Source of the DNA: a virus
Reading direction: 5' to 3' (one strand)
IMG/VR virus record: IMGVR_UViG_3300042922_001228
Location: 1-26,706 of that record
DNA length: 26,706 nt
Below the pieces are notes generated by a model. It was given only the letters and a program-made list of their open reading frames with translations, did no database searches and was not told the origin of the DNA. Within the stretch, counting starts at the first letter, position 1, and every line of letters begins with the position of its first letter. Both the position numbers and the translations under genes were made by a program. Shown here one piece after another: positions 6,274-13,535 of the stretch.

Positions 6274-7089
6274 ATGAAAAAATTGGGTGTATGTAAACTA
6301 ACTGGTGAATATGGCCAATTTATTAAAGCCCATTTAATCCCTCAAGCTTTAACAAAACCAGAAATAAATGGGAAGGTTATGAGAGAAATAGGCGAAGGCT
6401 ATAGAGCAAAAAAAGCTACTTCAAGTTGGTATGATGCAGAAATAGTAACTCAAAATGGAGAAGATATACTTACAGAGTTCGATACTGCAGCAATAAGAGA
6501 ATTACGGAAACACAAATTGATTTGGAGCAGTTGGAACGGAAACGAGTTGCCAGATGATTTATTAACAAAAATGAATCATAGTTATGGAATTCGAAAACTT
6601 GATGAGATAGATCATAAATCATTAAGATTATTTTTTTTAAGTTTATTATGGCGCTCATGTGCTTCAAAAAGAGTTGGATTCAATGAAATATCCTTACCAG
6701 AAGATGATATAGCAAACTTAAAAAAAATGTTGATAAACAGAGATGCAGGGCAATATTTTTACTTTCCAATCTTACTTGTACAATTGTCAACCAAAGGGAA
6801 AATACATAATCACACACCTTTAATAGAAGACTTTACTGTTGAACCTATTTATGGACAAGGCCCTGAGCAAACTTTTAAAATCGTGCGATTCTACTTCGAT
6901 GGCTTAGTTGTGCATATACGTTTAACTAAAGATGAAGAGAAGACTAGAAACTCAGGGAATGTATTTATAGGAAGAAGTAAAGAATTATTATTAACCACAA
7001 TAACTTATGATGAGTCATTTCAAAAACAAAATATGCAAGCAATTCAGGACCGCCATCAATTAGAAGCGAAAAACGGCCTTTTAAAATAG
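6274..7089 (+). CDS. HNH-like protein with degenerate zinc site, unknown function
   Basis: The 271-residue protein begins MKKLGVCKLTGEYG followed by FIKAHLIPQALTKP. A cysteine shortly before an (A/S)H(L/I)IP(K/Q)AL motif is the layout of a class of HNH-type proteins in which His of HLIP is the catalytic base candidate. Only one cysteine is present here, so a complete treble-clef zinc site is not evident. The rest, with W and Y residues (SSWYD, LIWSSWNG) and a basic patch near LLWRSCASKR, is not recognised. ATG at 6274 has only a weak AAGA upstream; TTG at 6259 is an alternative. The gene stands alone on the plus strand between the relic at 6047 and the lysis genes. Probably phage accessory or defence cargo; nuclease activity is uncertain. 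Confidence 0.55.
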   Translation: MKKLGVCKLTGEYGQFIKAHLIPQALTKPEINGKVMREIGEGYRAKKATSSWYDAEIVTQNGEDILTEFDTAAIRELRKHKLIWSSWNGNELPDDLLTKMNHSYGIRKLDEIDHKSLRLFFLSLLWRSCASKRVGFNEISLPEDDIANLKKMLINRDAGQYFYFPILLVQLSTKGKIHNHTPLIEDFTVEPIYGQGPEQTFKIVRFYFDGLVVHIRLTKDEEKTRNSGNVFIGRSKELLLTTITYDESFQKQNMQAIQDRHQLEAKNGLLK

Positions 7090-7192
7090 ATATTTATTAA
7101 CTTTTGAATAAATGTAACAAAATGCCAACTCATAAATTTTATAATTCCAATCCCATCTAATATATTTCAATAGCTTAGTTTAATTACATGAA

Positions 7193-7223
7193 GTTGGCCA
7201 ACCTCTGCAGATAGATTGGCCAA
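7193..7223. promoter_or_regulatory. Paired TTGGCCAA palindromes
   Basis: GTTGGCCAAC at 7193-7202 (10-bp palindrome) and TTGGCCAA at 7216-7223 are 22 bp apart centre to centre, about two helical turns. They sit in the gap between the converging HNH-like and lipoprotein genes. A dimeric DNA-binding protein could use them; no promoter boxes clearly match. The rest of the gap (7090-7246) shows no gene. Confidence 0.3.
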
Positions 7224-7246
7224 GTTTGTTGAGTTGACACAAAATG

Positions 7247-7384
7247 CTAATTAACAACACACTGAACACAGATACTAACTCGGATATTATTTTTGATCGT
7301 ATGAGCTGTGCATCCTGAAAATAGAATGCACAGCAATGTGATTACGGAAGCTATCTTTGAGCGTTTGCAATGAAAGACTTTCAT
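7247..7384 (-). CDS. Small lipoprotein overlapping the endolysin gene, possible Rz1-like
   Basis: This 45-residue product starts MKVFHCKRSK, has a hydrophobic stretch IASVITLLCI and a lipobox LFSGC, predicting lipidation at Cys25 and a mature peptide of about 21 residues with two further cysteines. Its ATG overlaps the endolysin stop (ATGA), which indicates translational coupling in the lysis cassette. In that position an Rz1-type outer-membrane spanin is common, and colicin-type lysis lipoproteins are similar in size. However, no Rz partner is visible and proline-rich sequence is missing. Gene reality is well supported; spanin function is only a suggestion. Confidence 0.65.
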   Translation of the reverse strand: MKVFHCKRSKIASVITLLCILFSGCTAHTIKNNIRVSICVQCVVN

Positions 7385-7926
7385 ATAACAACTCGATTAG
7401 AAATCCAGCCATAGAAAAACTGTTCTTGTGAAGGATTGCGTTCACAGATTTCAATGTAGCGCTGGCCTTGCATAATGTTGAGAACTCTTAGTAAAACCCT
7501 CTCTCCATCTTTACCGCGCTTGGCCAAGTATGTTTTAAGGGCGTTTAAAGTAGCTGGTCCATAAATACCATCGACCGTAAGATCTGGCCACCCTGCTTTG
7601 CCCTGATTATTAAGTAAATTTAAAGCACGTTGTAAAAGAGGTTTTGCAAAGCCGGTACCACAATTTACACTGGTATCTAAAAGCTCTTCAGCAACTGCAG
7701 AAGAAACAGAGTTCACCTGGTCAAATCGTGGTGCTGTCCAGTACTGCTTTTTATAAATAGCTTTAGCCATATCAAGCGGCAAATCTTTCATATTGCCTTT
7801 GAATCCATTTGCTTGAGCCACTGCTTCAGTAATTCCGTACTTAGTTGCACCGCCACGATCAGCAGGGTTATTTACATAACCACCTTCGCGATTAATAAGT
7901 TCTTCAAGATATTGATCAATATTCAT
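7381..7926 (-). CDS. Endolysin, GH108 family with peptidoglycan-binding domain
   Basis: The enzyme cleaves the glycan backbone of peptidoglycan to lyse the host. Its 181 residues start MNIDQYLEELINREGGYVNN. The REGGY motif with Glu14, followed by PADRGGATKYGIT, is the GH108 (N-acetylmuramidase-like) catalytic region. The C-terminal half, from about residue 85 (LLDTSVNCGTGFAKPLLQRA) through VDGIYGPATLNAL, matches the PG_binding_3 domain of this family. There is no signal peptide, so it needs the upstream holin for release. ATG at 7926 has AAGGAAA upstream; a longer frame to 7956 would run into the terminator. Length is typical for the family. Confidence 0.9.
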   Translation of the reverse strand: MNIDQYLEELINREGGYVNNPADRGGATKYGITEAVAQANGFKGNMKDLPLDMAKAIYKKQYWTAPRFDQVNSVSSAVAEELLDTSVNCGTGFAKPLLQRALNLLNNQGKAGWPDLTVDGIYGPATLNALKTYLAKRGKDGERVLLRVLNIMQGQRYIEICERNPSQEQFFYGWISNRVVI

Positions 7927-7945
7927 TTTACTTTCCTTTTGACGT

Positions 7946-7972
7946 AAAAAAGCCACCCGTAGGTGGCGCAGT
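7946..7972 (-). terminator. Late-operon hairpin upstream of the endolysin
   Basis: GCCACC, a short CGTA loop and GGTGGC form a stem at 7952-7967, with a run of six T on the minus-strand 3' side. It lies between the small membrane protein and the endolysin gene. Confidence 0.7.
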
Positions 7973-7987
7973 TTTTTTCAAGTTGGT

Positions 7988-8137
7988 TCATGCTTTTATA
8001 GAAGCAATTATTACATCCAACTTCCACATTAAGATTGGGATGGAAAACAAAAGAATAAATACAACTATTGTTTGCCATAAGCCGTACTTTTCAATAGACA
8101 CTTTTATAAGCTCCACTATTGGTTTAAAATGCTCCAT
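7988..8137 (-). CDS. Small single-pass membrane protein in the lysis cassette
   Basis: The 49-residue product reads MEHFKPIVELIKVSIEKYG, then a hydrophobic segment about residues 21-38 (WQTIVVFILLFSIPILMW) and a short tail ending IIASIKA. AAGGAG lies 13 bases before the ATG at 8137, which is rather far. It sits between the secreted protein and the endolysin, among lysis genes, so an accessory holin, antiholin or pinholin-like role is possible. I do not recognise a named family. Confidence 0.6.
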   Translation of the reverse strand: MEHFKPIVELIKVSIEKYGLWQTIVVFILLFSIPILMWKLDVIIASIKA

Positions 8138-8180
8138 ATAGATATATCTTCTCCTTAATCTAGCTCTGGTTAAGTTGATA

Positions 8181-8212
8181 AAAAACCTCAGTGCGTCAAC
8201 ACTGGGGTTTTT
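8181..8212 (-). terminator. Late-operon hairpin upstream of the small membrane protein
   Basis: AAAAACCTCAGTG, a six-base loop and CACTGGGGTTTTT form a long stem with one wobble pair, flanked by T-runs on both strands, so it could stop transcription either way. Confidence 0.75.
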
Positions 8213-8270
8213 GCTTTTTGATCATAGAAAATTTAACGATGAGTTTCCTCCGGCCCAGTTTCCATGTAAT

Positions 8271-8294
8271 AAAAAAAACCGCCCGAAGGCGGTT
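8271..8294 (-). terminator. Terminator after the DUF4882-like gene
   Basis: AACCGCC-CGAA-GGCGGTT followed on the minus strand by eight T. The same hairpin core recurs at 9204-9220 on the other side of the gene. Confidence 0.8.
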
Positions 8295-8326
8295 GTTGAA
8301 AGAAATTTGTTACTTATATAGTTTTT

Positions 8327-9100
8327 TTACAAAGCTACTCCGCAAATGTCTTTAGCTCCAGTAGGATAAATTTGTGTAATTTTAGATTTATCCAGCAGGA
8401 ATTCGACCGAGACATCTTTATTCACATCGGTTGCCGCTAAATCATAATAATTTGAAGTTAATGAAAAATACAGGTTATCTAGTTTAGAAGGGAAAGTTGC
8501 AAAATAACCTTTGTTGACCCCATTAAAAACTAAACCAACTTGATTAGAGTTCTGATTAATATATATACCAATCTTTTGGTAGCCATCGGAAGTAACTTCT
8601 GGAGCTAACTTAAATCCATTAGAAACTAATGCATCATCATTTGATGTGGTTTGAAAATAGAAATGATTAGCTGTGGGTCCATGTTGGTAAGCAACTATAA
8701 AATTCACAGCTTTACCATTCTGCATAATGCCTGCTGCTAGAGCTGGGAAAATATTTACATACCCTGTATTACCTAATGTAGGAACTTTAATTTTATATTC
8801 AAATGCTATAATTCCAGAAGTTGGTATTACTTTATCCCCTCTGGTATATAGCATTGCAGATGAATCATTTGCTGCTAAAAATCGTGAAAGGTAATCTTGG
8901 CTAAAAGCCATATAGTTAGGACTTTGCTGAGATGTCTTATAGGAAAACTTATTTCCTGTAATAGTTGGGAACTTCTGAACAGAAGTATTTCCTAAGGATT
9001 GTAACTGAGTTAATGTTGCATCAAAGCTATAAGTACATTCTGCAAAAGCACTACTTATTCCACTGAAGCCCATTATTGTTGCTAAAATTATCTTTTTCAC
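8327..9100 (-). CDS. Secreted DUF4882-like protein, lysogenic-conversion candidate
   Basis: The 257-residue protein starts MKKIILATIMGFSGISSAFA followed by EC, a clear Sec signal peptide with cleavage after AFA. The mature part is rich in beta-type sequence and aromatic residues (FEYKIKVP, YVNIFPAL, HFYFQTT) and has a concanavalin-like feel, with a Cys near each end (in ECTYS and DICGV) that could form a disulfide. This matches my recollection of DUF4882, an Acinetobacter-restricted family without known function. Start is GTG at 9100 with AGGA upstream. It has its own likely promoter and terminator inside the lysis cassette, the pattern of a moron, so it may be expressed from the prophage and alter the host surface or periplasm. 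Confidence 0.65.
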   Translation of the reverse strand: MKKIILATIMGFSGISSAFAECTYSFDATLTQLQSLGNTSVQKFPTITGNKFSYKTSQQSPNYMAFSQDYLSRFLAANDSSAMLYTRGDKVIPTSGIIAFEYKIKVPTLGNTGYVNIFPALAAGIMQNGKAVNFIVAYQHGPTANHFYFQTTSNDDALVSNGFKLAPEVTSDGYQKIGIYINQNSNQVGLVFNGVNKGYFATFPSKLDNLYFSLTSNYYDLAATDVNKDVSVEFLLDKSKITQIYPTGAKDICGVAL

Positions 9101-9130
9101 GGCTTTATCCTATTTTTATTTTGAACATTT

Positions 9131-9158
9131 AGTATAAACAAGTCTCTAAATATTTTAA
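9131..9158 (-). promoter_or_regulatory. Candidate moron promoter for the secreted protein
   Basis: On the minus strand TTAAAA, a 16-base spacer and TATACT lie about 35 bp upstream of the GTG at 9100. The -10 box is good and the -35 box is weak. Confidence 0.4.
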
Positions 9159-9203
9159 TTAAATCCGATAAATGACAGAAAAATAAGTGAACTATTTAAT
9201 AAT

Positions 9204-9220
9204 ACCGCCCGAAGGCGGTT
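9204..9220 (-). terminator. Hairpin at the end of the holin gene
   Basis: ACCGCC-CGAA-GGCGGT overlaps the holin stop codon. The following minus-strand sequence is ATTATT rather than a full T-run, so it is a weaker terminator than its twin at 8277-8294. Confidence 0.55.
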
Positions 9221-9608
9221 AACTATTTTGAATATCATCTTTAGCTTTTTTAACTTCTTTGATTACTTCAAAAATTGTTTTGCCTTCCTGTTTATCAATA
9301 AAGTTAAAGATCCAGCGGACTAAAGCCCAACCTGGGATACCACAAATAAAGAAGAAGCCACCAAGTGCTATCATCCCCCATACATCAGTAACCCATTCAT
9401 GAAGCCCCCACTTCACAATAATGAAAGAGCCACCTGCCAAACTTGATACGACTGTACAAATAAGTCCTACAGCCCATTCTTGAGGTGAGCGTGGCATACG
9501 TGTCATTAATACAACTGCTGCAACTAATGCGACCGCTAAAGTCACCATAATTGCCGCCCCATAAAATTTTAGTAATGCTGTTAAACCGCTAGTGGAAACT
9601 GGTTCCAT
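9219..9608 (-). CDS. Putative phage holin, three membrane helices
   Basis: The 129-residue protein has three likely membrane helices: about 15-37 (YGAAIMVTLAVALVAAVVLM), 45-65 (WAVGLICTVVSSLAGGSFII) and 73-98 (WGMIALGGFFFICGIPGWAL). A charged cytoplasmic tail rich in Lys and Glu follows. Holins accumulate in the inner membrane and open it at a set time to release the endolysin. Position right after the tailspikes and before the endolysin supports this, as does GGAG upstream of ATG at 9608. The topology is visible; the holin call rests on topology plus context. Confidence 0.75.
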   Translation of the reverse strand: MEPVSTSGLTALLKFYGAAIMVTLAVALVAAVVLMTRMPRSPQEWAVGLICTVVSSLAGGSFIIVKWGLHEWVTDVWGMIALGGFFFICGIPGWALVRWIFNFIDKQEGKTIFEVIKEVKKAKDDIQNS

Positions 9609-9634
9609 TTATTTCTCCAGAAAATTTAGACCAT

Positions 9635-9664
9635 AAAAAAGCCCCAACATAAAGTCAGGGCTTA
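9635..9664 (-). terminator. Terminator after tailspike 3
   Basis: AAGCCC and GGGCTT close a 13-base loop (extra pairing possible inside), followed on the minus strand by six T. Confidence 0.65.
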
Positions 9665-9685
9665 TCCAGATTTGTTTTGTAGATC

Positions 9686-11620
9686 TTAAGATGGACTTAC
9701 TGCTAACCAGTTAGTGCCATTCGCTAAAGTGTTTATCCAACTTATACGTGTTGTATTCGGATCTGATGCTTTGAAAATTGTTCCCGCTGGAAGCTTTGAA
9801 CCAGATACATTGGGAGGTGTACTAGATTTATAAGTAAACTCAATTTCTATATTTCCAAACAGAGAAGTCGCAATATAAGATGTAGCGTCTAAACGCATCT
9901 TGGGCGAACCGCTGCCGTAGTATTGTCTGAAACCATTATCAGATGTTAGTTTTGAATTAATAAAATTGACTGTGCCATTATAAAAGTTATACCCCTTTGT
10001 TGTTCCAGTCATTTCCCCCATATAAAGCTCTAGGTTTTCAACTGAGAAATTTAAATAGGTTGATGAACTAGGATTTCCAAAATGTAAATTACCTACTCCT
10101 GCCACAACAATTTTACTCGTTCCATCTGCATGACCGATTAAACGTATCCGCCCATTACCTCTGGTTAAAATAGAAGTAAGATAAACACTACTGTTAATTT
10201 CAAAATTACCAGAAGGGAATCGAATAATTACATCATGTAGCAACTCAGTATCATAAGCTACTTTAACTGCATTGTTGAAATTGACCGTATTTGAAGTAGG
10301 ATCCCCTGTATTACTCAAGGTAATATCTTGCACCTTGCGAGAATAATCCCAAAGTAAGAATCGGATAGGATTATTAAAGCGGAAGTTTGGAAGCCAAGTG
10401 CATTCTGTCGGCGCAATGCTTTGATCTAATATTGTCACACTCTCCGATGAGAAAGTATTGCCAAGATTAAGCTTATATTTATAACCTTGTGGGTTTTGAA
10501 GCCAAACACCAGCAATTGTAGTTGAATTACCACCCTCAATACGTATTAATTCATTAGGAGGATTTTCTTTATCTCCAATGGATAATGTCATTATTCCATT
10601 GATAACTAAACCTTGAGCTGAACGTACTTTTAAAATTCGGGTTGAACTTTCAGCACCACACCCATTAAATGTGACCCCACGAGCAATATCGATATAGTAT
10701 GGATAAGCTTCATAACCATCACCACTGTCATTGATGATATGATCAGCCGCACAAGAATTGAATGTGCAATAAGTAGTTTCTGCAAACCAATATCCATTAT
10801 GAGTATGATTTAACACATAACAGCTATTTAAAGTAATAGAAGTTTGCGGGTTACCTGTTCCATCCATAACTATGCCTCTTTTGGAGTACGCAGTTTGAAC
10901 TTGTTCGAGCAAAGATACATAAGTTTGTAGCTTTAAACAGTCTTCATTAGCTACGTAGAATTGACATTGTCTCATTGTTAAATTTGGATAGGCTGTATCA
11001 GTACCTTTAAAGACATAATTACAATTCTTGGTCTTCGCATCTTTACCTCCCCAGATTGAAATATTCTCAAATTTTTTGTATGCCCCTCCGCCCTTTAATA
11101 AAATTGCAGAATCAATAGTAACTCCAGTACCTAAATCTACTTTAATTTCTGTTAAGTTAGCTTCGCCACGAATTGAAATAGGATTTAAATAAATACTTTC
11201 ATCGTCTTTATTGATTACCAAACAAGCTGAGTTCGTAGGATCATAAGTTTTCCATCGATACCCACGAATTGGTTTCGGAACTACTAATTCACCACCCCCC
11301 TTACTACGTAAATAGTCGATGGCATTTTGAAATGCAGGTCGATCATCATACGATTCATCGCCTTTTGCCCCGAACATTTCAACTGTAATTTGTGAACAAT
11401 CTACCCGTTGCCATCGTCCAATATTGATTCCAGGAACTTGAAAGATCGTTCCACCATTTGGCGTAGCAGTACTTGTTGCCTCCCAATAAAACTCGCCTCC
11501 ACCTCTATATGGGTTTTGCTCAAGTGATTGATTCGGGGCATGATATCCCTTAACAAAAACAATATCCCCATTCTGTGGGTTTAAGTTATTAAGATCATTA
11601 ATAGATTCAACATATGACAT
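9686..11620 (-). CDS. Tailspike 3, pectate-lyase-like beta-helix, probable capsule depolymerase
   Basis: The 644-residue protein starts MSYVESINDLNNLNPQNGD and shares its first about 120 residues in pattern with the two neighbouring spikes: NG-x-V, K-G/S-Y, RGGGEF, GTIF, then MFGAKGDESYDDRPAFQNAI. That last stretch is the start of a Pectate_lyase_3 right-handed beta-helix, which runs through the middle of the protein. Such spikes trimerise, attach to the tail tip and usually bind and cleave capsular polysaccharide. The C-terminus (YKSSTPPNVSGSKLPAGTIF onward) looks like a separate terminal domain. ATG at 11620 has CGGAGAA upstream; the frame is open to 11671 but that part is the terminator. 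Sugar specificity cannot be read. Confidence 0.8.
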   Translation of the reverse strand: MSYVESINDLNNLNPQNGDIVFVKGYHAPNQSLEQNPYRGGGEFYWEATSTATPNGGTIFQVPGINIGRWQRVDCSQITVEMFGAKGDESYDDRPAFQNAIDYLRSKGGGELVVPKPIRGYRWKTYDPTNSACLVINKDDESIYLNPISIRGEANLTEIKVDLGTGVTIDSAILLKGGGAYKKFENISIWGGKDAKTKNCNYVFKGTDTAYPNLTMRQCQFYVANEDCLKLQTYVSLLEQVQTAYSKRGIVMDGTGNPQTSITLNSCYVLNHTHNGYWFAETTYCTFNSCAADHIINDSGDGYEAYPYYIDIARGVTFNGCGAESSTRILKVRSAQGLVINGIMTLSIGDKENPPNELIRIEGGNSTTIAGVWLQNPQGYKYKLNLGNTFSSESVTILDQSIAPTECTWLPNFRFNNPIRFLLWDYSRKVQDITLSNTGDPTSNTVNFNNAVKVAYDTELLHDVIIRFPSGNFEINSSVYLTSILTRGNGRIRLIGHADGTSKIVVAGVGNLHFGNPSSSTYLNFSVENLELYMGEMTGTTKGYNFYNGTVNFINSKLTSDNGFRQYYGSGSPKMRLDATSYIATSLFGNIEIEFTYKSSTPPNVSGSKLPAGTIFKASDPNTTRISWINTLANGTNWLAVSPS

Positions 11621-11647
11621 GTAGTTTCTCCGAAATTTATAAATAAC

Positions 11648-11681
11648 AAAAAGCCCTGAGCTATTAAACATAGGGCTTTTT
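11648..11681 (-). terminator. Terminator after tailspike 2
   Basis: AAAAAGCCCT and AGGGCTTTTT form a perfect 10-bp stem around a 14-base loop, with T-runs on both sides. It sits between the tailspike 2 stop and the tailspike 3 start. Confidence 0.8.
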
Positions 11682-11698
11682 ATACTTAAGGTATGTTA

Positions 11699-13459
11699 TT
11701 AAAGTTTTGGCAAAACTTGCCAAGATAAGCCGTTCGTGTTTGCTATTCCATTGAAGGTTAAATCGATATCTACTAAGTAACGAGTACTACTAGCAGCTAC
11801 CTCAAAAAAGATATCGAATTGTAAAATAGTTAAATTTTCAGTATTTCTTTTCACTATTGTTGCTGAAGTTAATGAACCATTCTTAATCACTTTAAGATGG
11901 TTATCCATATTTGTAGCATTATAGTCCATTGCAGAACTAATCAGCATTTGACCTGCCTTCTCATTGATATTGTTCCCGCTCTTATTTAATGGCAAGACGG
12001 TTAATATCGCAGCCATCATATTACCTTGTGCCAACCCTTCTGAAAGGGAACCGCAGAATAAGCCAAGCTTCTCAATATTAGGATCTAATAAGACTTTCCC
12101 TTTTCTATTTTTTACTCGAGAGTAAGTTATTCCATTAGCACTTAACGAATATCCCACCTCACCATTTTCACGACTATCCTGTCCGACAGAGAAGCTATTA
12201 AGTTTTAACCCTTTACTAGAAAGCTCTGTAATACGAGAAAAATTTCGATTTCCCATCTGAGGATTATTTAGAGTAACACCACTCCCATCTCCACTAACTA
12301 GAAAAATTTCCTTATCAGTACTTACCTTAAGATTATTAAAAATAATATTGCCAAATGGAACTTCAGGTTTCTTTATTAATCCTAAAAGATTTAAATCAGC
12401 AGAGGTTATGTAAATAGCATAATTCTCTACAACAACATTGGTAACACTGCTAGGAACCATTTCTGCGAAATCAAAAATATATTGGCCTTTTGGTCTTTCG
12501 CCACCCATTGCCTGTGCTGTAAGTCCAGCACAACGGCCAAATTTAAAAATAGCACCATCTGCTCCACAATCATCTGCAGCATGAGCACTTAAAAATGAAT
12601 ACGCATATGGGATGGATGGAATGCTAATTAAACCTTCCGCATCTGAAGAATATCCAATCATATAGGGACCTGAGCACTGGATAGCATAAGGGTTATTGAC
12701 GTTTGTTGAAGTGCCATACATTACATATGGATACTTACATATACGAAAGACTTCATTATTGAATGAAGAGTTCCATGTATGTGAGGAACGCCCTATTAGC
12801 CAACCACGAAAAGAAATGGATTTAAAATTAATTTGCTCAGCGCCACCCGAGCCGATATAGACACCAAGTCCAGTCTGATTATTATTCTTATTTACTATTT
12901 GGAAATTTTCTAAATTAAAATCTCTAAAGAAGCTATTTGTTTTCGAGTAAAAACCCTTATTACAATTATCAAATTCTAAAAAAGATGCTTCCGTTCCATC
13001 CCCACTTATTGTTATACCGACAGTTTGACCTGTTTTAAATTGATCCAAATCAATTGGTGAAGTTAACTTAACTCTATTTGAAAAATGAACTTTCTTTAAA
13101 ACCTTTAGAGTAGAGATAACTGCATTAGTGTCATCATTGACACCATCACATTGAGCTCCAAACCACTCAAAGTAACCTTCTTTTGAATCATACAAACGTG
13201 AGAAAGTTCCACTAACTACTGAAGATTTAATGATTGTCCCATTATTATCCACATCTGAAGATTCTTCTTTATATATAAATTTACCACCTCCCTTATTTGT
13301 ACCTGCAGTATGAGCCTTTACCAAAACAATTTGGCCATTAATTCTTGGTATATAATTCCGAAGTAATTCAATTGACTCAACAACTTGAACATTCTTATCA
13401 TTAATCTGCTTTTGATTTTCTGAATCATCAATTACATCTGTTGCATTTATTGTTGCCAT
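11699..13459 (-). CDS. Tailspike 2, beta-helix, paralogue of its neighbours
   Basis: The 586-residue protein begins MATINATDVIDDSENQKQIN, a region of about 25 residues absent from the other two. It then follows the shared anchor pattern: VESIELLRNYIPRINGQIV, NKGGGKFIY, NGTII, EWFGAQCDGVNDDTNAV. A beta-helix with many Asn and Gly turns follows. The C-terminal 90 or so residues contain a beta-rich end (TILQFDIFFEVAASSTRYLV) that may be a trimer or carbohydrate-binding domain. ATG at 13459 has GGTGAG upstream. It probably recognises a different glycan than spikes 1 and 3, as the central parts do not look alike. Confidence 0.75.
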   Translation of the reverse strand: MATINATDVIDDSENQKQINDKNVQVVESIELLRNYIPRINGQIVLVKAHTAGTNKGGGKFIYKEESSDVDNNGTIIKSSVVSGTFSRLYDSKEGYFEWFGAQCDGVNDDTNAVISTLKVLKKVHFSNRVKLTSPIDLDQFKTGQTVGITISGDGTEASFLEFDNCNKGFYSKTNSFFRDFNLENFQIVNKNNNQTGLGVYIGSGGAEQINFKSISFRGWLIGRSSHTWNSSFNNEVFRICKYPYVMYGTSTNVNNPYAIQCSGPYMIGYSSDAEGLISIPSIPYAYSFLSAHAADDCGADGAIFKFGRCAGLTAQAMGGERPKGQYIFDFAEMVPSSVTNVVVENYAIYITSADLNLLGLIKKPEVPFGNIIFNNLKVSTDKEIFLVSGDGSGVTLNNPQMGNRNFSRITELSSKGLKLNSFSVGQDSRENGEVGYSLSANGITYSRVKNRKGKVLLDPNIEKLGLFCGSLSEGLAQGNMMAAILTVLPLNKSGNNINEKAGQMLISSAMDYNATNMDNHLKVIKNGSLTSATIVKRNTENLTILQFDIFFEVAASSTRYLVDIDLTFNGIANTNGLSWQVLPKL

Positions 13460-13497
13460 TTTTCTCACCATTTATTTAGAAATTTTATAAGAAATAA

Positions 13498-13527
13498 AAA
13501 GGCCCTAATATTTCACTTAGAGCCTTT
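13498..13527 (-). terminator. Terminator after tailspike 1
   Basis: AAAGGC and GCCTTT, extended by CTAA/TTAG past one mismatch, followed on the minus strand by five T. Confidence 0.65.
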
Positions 13528-13535
13528 GTTTACTA

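Noticed and set aside
6470-6667. 65-residue minus-strand frame
   Set aside because: Antisense shadow of the HNH-like gene.
3558-7089. Toxin-antitoxin pair
   Set aside because: The genes are not adjacent in one operon and have no small partner; the Arc-like pair fits an immI switch better.
8224-8270. Ten-codon minus-strand frame METGPEETHR
   Set aside because: No ribosome binding site and too short to support.
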